This document shows positions 7,295-10,879 of a stretch of DNA of 10,879 nt, piece after piece; position 1 is the first letter of the stretch; each line of letters begins with the position of its first letter. The notes under the pieces are model-generated. The model was not told where the DNA came from. It worked only from the letters and a program-made list of their open reading frames with translations, and did no database searches. This DNA is from an uncultured bacterium. GTDB taxonomy: Bacteria; Planctomycetota; DG-23; SLPQ01. The position numbers were made by a program, and so were the translations under genes. Location of the stretch: assembly GCA_937863625.1 (NCBI GenBank), contig CALMGO010000397.1, forward strand, positions 1 to 10,879, in the 5' to 3' direction.

Positions 7295-7921
7295 CTATTG
7301 TGCCGTCACCTCTATAGACTCTATCGATACCACACTGCCAAAGGCCGGGCCGACCCCGATAGCCGCGTCGATATTTGCATAGTTGCCGGGAGTAGAATAA
7401 CGATTCTCGTCGTCAACTGTGATGCTCATCCGATCGGGGTAGACCTCCCAGATGACATCATGCCATTTCCCCGGCGCGATGAGCCCCTTTCCGGGTACGG
7501 CGCGGGTCTGGTTCGTGAGAGGGTCATGAACGCGGAGTTGGTCCTGCCTGCATTCCCAGTTAAATATCACCATGCCCGCGTTGTAGTAGAGTCGCAGGTT
7601 TGTCGAGTCCGTCTTTGCCCTGAGTCTAAACACAAACGGAGGGCGAAATGTAGCAGTGGTCTGGACGAGTGACCTGTCAGGTGTTGGCGCCGCCAGTTGA
7701 AGTACGTCGCCGTTACGCGTCATGAGGCAGCCGCTGACGGGTATCATGGAGTCGAGGATTGAGCCTGTGGCCGTCGGAGCTGTTACTTCCGTAGCGACAT
7801 TCATTGTAAGACGCTGCGGCGCATCAGGCTGGTTTGAGGCTTCGGCAGTGTCCTTCATCGGCGCGCTGCATCCGGACATGACCATTGCGAATGCCAGAAC
7901 ACTGAAAATGCACAGTTTCAT
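7295..7921 (-). CDS. small lipoprotein with ConA-like (jelly-roll) domain
   Basis: A 208-residue predicted lipoprotein. The N-terminus MKLCIFSVLAFAMVMSGC has a basic start, a hydrophobic stretch and a lipobox-like MSGC with Cys18 as the lipidated residue; Met at -3 instead of Leu is acceptable but not ideal. After a short polar linker (19-40), residues about 60-208 look like a beta-sandwich of the concanavalin-A-like/LamG/DUF1080 kind: FVFRLRAKTDSTNLRLYY, MVIFNWECRQDQLRVHDP and GKWHDVIWEVYPDRMSITVDDE. The last stretch is the common 'GxWH...DRxxxxVDxxxR' edge of such domains. Such proteins bind or trim carbohydrates at the cell surface; no catalytic residue can be assigned. The start is supported by a perfect AGGAGG (complement of 7927-7932) 5 nt upstream. 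It lies convergent to the isomerase gene and downstream of GH116 by 221 nt. Fold is likely; function unknown. Confidence 0.75.
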   Translation of the reverse strand: MKLCIFSVLAFAMVMSGCSAPMKDTAEASNQPDAPQRLTMNVATEVTAPTATGSILDSMIPVSGCLMTRNGDVLQLAAPTPDRSLVQTTATFRPPFVFRLRAKTDSTNLRLYYNAGMVIFNWECRQDQLRVHDPLTNQTRAVPGKGLIAPGKWHDVIWEVYPDRMSITVDDENRYSTPGNYANIDAAIGVGPAFGSVVSIESIEVTAQ

Positions 7922-8021
7922 GACGGCCTCCTCTGCTGTGACCGGTACATGACAAAGGGGGGGTAGCCCCTGGAAGTGAATGCCATCTGCATGTACGAGT
8001 GGAAACGGCAGAATGTGAGGT

Positions 8022-8062
8022 AAAAAACGGAAAAGGCCCCGTCACGTAGCACGGTCGCGTGA
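8022..8062 (-). terminator. weak candidate terminator between GH116 and lipoprotein genes
   Basis: On the minus strand a 5-bp hairpin (TCACG at 8042-8046 with CGTGA at 8058-8062) is followed by TTTT and then TTTTTT (complements of 8031-8034 and 8022-8027). The hairpin is short and the T-run is offset, so this is tentative. Apart from this, the 7922-8142 gap holds the lipoprotein ribosome site, a short G/C hairpin near 7956-7971 and no gene I can support. Confidence 0.25.
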
Positions 8063-8120
8063 TGAAGCCAGAGGCGTCATGCCGCCGCTCTTGTCTAACG
8101 CATGTTGTTCAGCCGACACG

Positions 8121-8136
8121 GCGCTCTATCGAGCGC
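8121..8136 (-). terminator. 3' hairpin just after the GH116 stop codon
   Basis: GCGCTC (8121-8126) pairs with GAGCGC (8131-8136) around a 4-nt loop, 6 nt beyond the TAA of the minus-strand glycosidase gene. No T-tract follows on that strand, so it may stabilise the transcript end rather than terminate it. Confidence 0.3.
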
Positions 8137-8142
8137 GCTTTC

Positions 8143-10644
8143 TTACCCCACCACGAGCTTCATCCCGGCCTTGAGCGTCTGTGCCCTTGCAAGTGCCGCC
8201 CTCACCTTACCGCCCGCCGACGTGATCTCCGCCTTGACCTTCCTTGCGCCCACTGCCACTTTCCCCAACTTCGTGGGTTTTTTCCCTGCCGCTTTATCCT
8301 TGCCGCCGGCAATTACGATTTCCCGCACCTTGAGGACTCCCGCCGCCACTTCCAACGCAAATCCACCTTTCGCGTCAAATGTCGCGCTCCCCCATGCAGT
8401 CGGCGTATTCCACAGGATTCGTTTCCCCTCGCCTGCCGCGTTAAGCGTCAGCCTTCCGGCCGCCGCGTCCCACGCGAACCCCGTCATCCCGAGATACGCC
8501 GCCCATGCGCTCATCGCCCTGTAATAGTGGCTTCCGCACTCGATATGGTTATAACGCATCCCGAAGCGGTCGTACCTCTCATATACCCCACGCAGCAGCG
8601 CCTCCGCCTCGCGCCTCATCCCCAGAAGCATCATCTCGCCCACTACCGCAAACTCGACCCCCGTCCACGGACAGTTCGCCTGGTCGCTTGTCTCGCGCCG
8701 TATCCGCACGCGTCCTCCTCGCGGCCATTCGCAGTTGGCCAGATACCCATCCTCACGGAAGCAGTACTTATAAACCGCCTTGAGCGCCTTGCGCGCTCTC
8801 GAAAGTGCCACGAGCCCCTCGCCGTCCGTCTGCCTTACAAACCAGTCGCCGCACAGTTGGTCCGCCATGCAGCCTGCATTGCCCTTGCCCGTTGCAGAGT
8901 CATAGCTCAGTTCATAATACTCGCCGTTCCAGAGTTGCTTCTCAAGCGTTGCAAGTGCCCGCTCAAATTGCCCCGACAGTTCCTCTGCCCGCTTGGCTCT
9001 CCCCGTCATTGTGGCCATCGCCGCCGCCGCCCGGAGCGCCCCCACGTGCTGAAGTCCCACATACGCCGATGTCCCGAAAAGAGGAAACTGGTCGTATGAC
9101 TGGTCAACGCCCGCGTTGTTGATGAGGCCGTCGCCGTCCGTATCGGTTGCCGCGAGGTCCTTGAGGTATACCTCGACCGCCTTCCACAGTCCCTCGACAT
9201 ACTCCACGTCCCCCGTCCACTGTGCGTCGCGCCACAGTGCGAGGATGAACTGTATCGCGTTATCTATCCTGTTATTCGGCCTCAGACAGCACGCCGACAG
9301 CGACCCGTGGAAAAGGTGCGGCGGCCTGCCGAGTTTCTCCGCGTCCACCGCCACGAGGCGCATCTGCGACTTCTGAAGCTCCGGGAAAAATAGCACTATC
9401 GGAAACGACCCGTATAGCGTTATATCGAGCGTCTGAAGTCCGCAGCACCCCAGCCCCTCCCACACGGCAAACCGTCCCGACTTGTCCCACCACGTCGACT
9501 TGGTGAATGTCGTCATCTGCGCGTTAACCGTATCGAGTATCCACTTTTCGGCGCTTGTCGCGTAAAAAGCGTCCACGAATTCACGCGACCTCGTCCGCAG
9601 TGTCGCGAAGTTCTTCGCCGCGTAGGAAAAGACCTCCTCCGCGTTCCTAAACCAGTTTGAATACTGGTGCCCGATTACTTCCTTCGTGCCGCTGCACCCG
9701 GAGTCCTGCGCGAAATTCGGGAAATGCCACGTAAGAGCAAATGTTATCTCCACCGTCTCGCGCGCCGCCAGTTTCACCGTTTTGCACAGTACGCCCCGCG
9801 AGAACCCCGTGTCGGCCTTCACCTTCCGGGTAAGCACGCCCAGGTCGTTGCCTACACTTCCGCGAAATACGCTCCTGTCGAGGTCTTCGAGCCGCCCCGT
9901 TTCCATAACAGGGTCATAAATGTCGCGCGGGTGCACCGCGTGAAGCACGTAGCTCGTCCTGCCTGCCTTCTTCGTCCACACGCCAAGCGCCATGCTGCCT
10001 GCCGACTGCGCGTCCTTGGGGAGCCCCTTGCGTCCGAACTTAAGCCAGGACACGCTGCCTTTCTTAGTGTACGTGATGATCGACTGATTCTCAGGCTCTT
10101 CATAGCCCGTGCAGTTCTTAAGCGCCCCGAATAGCGCCACTTCCTGCGTGGTCGTCGTCCTGTTTGTGAGCGTGAATGTCAAAAACGCCGCCGGCAGGCC
10201 GGAGTTCTTCGCCTCAAGCGGTATAAACGGGCTGAACGCTTCCAGTTGAACCCCCACAGGATAGTCCGGCGCCGAGTAATCCACCTCCGCAAACGGATGC
10301 CGTCCCTCGTAACTGATATTCCGCGGATAATCCATCCAAGGCATGTGATACGGATCTGTCGTCCACCTGAGCGACTCCCATGACATATCCGGGTCGTTGT
10401 CAGCCCAGTTCGGCTTGCCCAGTATCATCACGCGGCTCTTCCCTCCGGACCTTGCCGCCAACCCGAAAAAGAACCCCTCGTCTTCCATCGCTCCCGTCGC
10501 AGGGCCGTTGCCGAACGGTTTGTTGTTCATTATCTGCCACTGGTGAAAATGCCCGTCCCCGCGTATCTCTACGCTGCCTGTGCCGAGCCCGCCAAGTGCT
10601 ATGCCGCTCTGTTCGCAGAAACTCCCCGCTCCGCCACTTGCCAT
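8143..10644 (-). CDS. GH116/DUF608-type glycoside hydrolase (GBA2-like)
   Basis: An 833-residue enzyme of the GBA2/DUF608 (GH116) type, which hydrolyses beta-glycosides with retention. The N-terminal beta-sandwich domain (about 12-345) opens with the family pattern GIALGGLGTGSVEIRGDG (14-31) and FHQWQIMN. The (alpha/alpha)6 catalytic domain spans about 355-725. Glu396 in VWEGLG, with Asp407 eleven residues later, fits the nucleophile Glu441 and Asp452 of the T. xylanolyticum enzyme. Asp518 in DQSYD fits the acid/base, and CPWTGVEF plus IECGSHYYRAMSAW (701-714) complete the core. A Lys/Ala-rich beta tail (770-833) ends it. There is no signal peptide, so it is probably cytoplasmic. Several other substrate-pocket residues of characterised enzymes appear changed, so glucosylceramidase is not a safe label. 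The start has GGAGG (complement of 10651-10655) 6 nt upstream. Family is strongly supported; substrate unknown. Confidence 0.9.
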   Translation of the reverse strand: MASGGAGSFCEQSGIALGGLGTGSVEIRGDGHFHQWQIMNNKPFGNGPATGAMEDEGFFFGLAARSGGKSRVMILGKPNWADNDPDMSWESLRWTTDPYHMPWMDYPRNISYEGRHPFAEVDYSAPDYPVGVQLEAFSPFIPLEAKNSGLPAAFLTFTLTNRTTTTQEVALFGALKNCTGYEEPENQSIITYTKKGSVSWLKFGRKGLPKDAQSAGSMALGVWTKKAGRTSYVLHAVHPRDIYDPVMETGRLEDLDRSVFRGSVGNDLGVLTRKVKADTGFSRGVLCKTVKLAARETVEITFALTWHFPNFAQDSGCSGTKEVIGHQYSNWFRNAEEVFSYAAKNFATLRTRSREFVDAFYATSAEKWILDTVNAQMTTFTKSTWWDKSGRFAVWEGLGCCGLQTLDITLYGSFPIVLFFPELQKSQMRLVAVDAEKLGRPPHLFHGSLSACCLRPNNRIDNAIQFILALWRDAQWTGDVEYVEGLWKAVEVYLKDLAATDTDGDGLINNAGVDQSYDQFPLFGTSAYVGLQHVGALRAAAAMATMTGRAKRAEELSGQFERALATLEKQLWNGEYYELSYDSATGKGNAGCMADQLCGDWFVRQTDGEGLVALSRARKALKAVYKYCFREDGYLANCEWPRGGRVRIRRETSDQANCPWTGVEFAVVGEMMLLGMRREAEALLRGVYERYDRFGMRYNHIECGSHYYRAMSAWAAYLGMTGFAWDAAAGRLTLNAAGEGKRILWNTPTAWGSATFDAKGGFALEVAAGVLKVREIVIAGGKDKAAGKKPTKLGKVAVGARKVKAEITSAGGKVRAALARAQTLKAGMKLVVG

Positions 10645-10689
10645 GTTCTTCCTCCGGCTTCAGTGAAAATACATAATGCGCTTCGCCTG

Positions 10690-10718
10690 ATTATAGAAAC
10701 CAGTCCGCCGAATGCACC
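10690..10718 (-). promoter_or_regulatory. candidate promoter of the GH116 gene
   Basis: On the minus strand a perfect TATAAT (complement of 10690-10695) lies 45 nt upstream of the glycosidase start codon, predicting a leader of about 38 nt. Seventeen nt further upstream is GGTGCA, a poor -35. The position just after an intrinsic terminator supports independent transcription and may imply an activator. Confidence 0.45.
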
Positions 10719-10729
10719 CTTGCAGAATG

Positions 10730-10758
10730 AAAAAAGGGCCGCGCATGCCGCGCGGCCC
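10730..10758 (-). terminator. strong intrinsic terminator of the upstream minus-strand gene
   Basis: GGGCCGCGC (10736-10744) pairs perfectly with GCGCGGCCC (10750-10758) around a 5-nt loop. On the minus strand the 9-bp GC stem is directly followed by six T residues (complement of 10730-10735). It begins 8 nt after the stop codon of the gene entering from the right edge, insulating the GH116 gene from it. Confidence 0.85.
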
Positions 10759-10766
10759 GTGGTCCG

Positions 10767-10879
10767 TCATACAATCGCTGTATATGAAACGACTTTGTAT
10801 GCGTTTATCACATGAATATCCGACTTTCCGTTGCTTAGGTTGATAGCCTTGATGGCAAGCGATACGCTGTTTGCTTCGT
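10767..10879 (-). CDS. 3' end of an unidentified protein gene (partial)
   Basis: On the minus strand an open frame enters from the right edge (first whole codon at 10877) and gives 36 residues, beginning EANSVSLAIKAINLSNGK and ending NAYKVVSYTAIV, then TGA at 10769-10767. The intrinsic terminator 8 nt beyond the stop, and stop codons in one of the other two minus frames, make this a believable gene end. The tail is too short to name a family; alternating hydrophobic residues suggest beta strands. Confidence 0.55.
   Translation of the reverse strand, partial: EANSVSLAIKAINLSNGKSDIHVINAYKVVSYTAIV

Noticed and set aside
7139..7672. Plus-strand open frame crossing the palindrome gap into the lipoprotein gene
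   Set aside because: It translates palindromic repeats and then the antisense of a lipoprotein with a clear signal peptide and ribosome site; no ribosome site or family of its own.
8059..9099. Plus-strand open frame of 346 codons opposite GH116
   Set aside because: The translation is rich in Arg, Pro, His and Cys, typical of an antisense shadow of a GC-rich gene; the minus-strand glycosidase explains the region.
1..10879. CRISPR array, tRNA, rRNA, integrase or transposase, toxin-antitoxin or defence genes
   Set aside because: No regularly spaced repeats, tRNA-like cloverleaf, rRNA sequence or protein of these families was recognised on either strand by eye.

Overview
The window is GC-rich bacterial chromosomal DNA with strong C/G preference at third codon positions. 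The gene families are those of carbohydrate-degrading bacteria of the PVC type (Planctomycetota, Lentisphaerota, Kiritimatiellota) or the similar Hydrogenedentota: a Gfo/Idh/MocA dehydrogenase, a GH4 glycosidase, a secreted parallel beta-helix protein, an L-fucose-isomerase-like protein, a GH116/DUF608 glycosidase and a ConA-like lipoprotein. This taxonomic guess rests on family content only. No rRNA or tRNA gene, CRISPR array, transposase or phage gene is visible.

Left to middle, plus strand (14-7012): five genes in a row. A stand-alone PTS EIIA domain protein with a GTG start comes first. Then come a Gfo/Idh/MocA oxidoreductase (true start about 630), a GH4 family NAD/metal-dependent glycosidase, an exported right-handed beta-helix protein (true start about 3506) and an L-fucose/L-arabinose-isomerase-like protein. 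The gaps are 160, 40, 148 and 60 nt. The Gfo-GH4 pair is the tightest unit, and the beta-helix gene has a plausible promoter of its own.

Middle gap (7013-7294): the space between the convergent isomerase and lipoprotein genes is packed with perfect palindromes and hairpins. It looks like small dispersed repeats that may double as a bidirectional terminator.

Right half, minus strand (7295-10879): a small ConA-like lipoprotein, a large cytoplasmic GH116/DUF608-type glycosidase with its own TATAAT promoter, a strong intrinsic terminator, and the last 36 codons of a gene that runs off the right edge.

Taken together this is a glycan-use neighbourhood. The beta-helix protein and lipoprotein would act on or bind polysaccharide outside the cytoplasm. 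GH4 and GH116 would cleave imported oligosaccharides, the dehydrogenase would oxidise a sugar or keto-sugar, and the isomerase-like protein would interconvert an aldose and a ketose. No transporter, sugar kinase or sugar-responsive regulator is in the window, so the substrate cannot be named. I see no clear defence system, RNA system or otherwise wholly new system. The most interesting points are the atypical active sites of the GH4 and GH116 proteins, the combination of two redox sugar enzymes, and the palindrome cluster.
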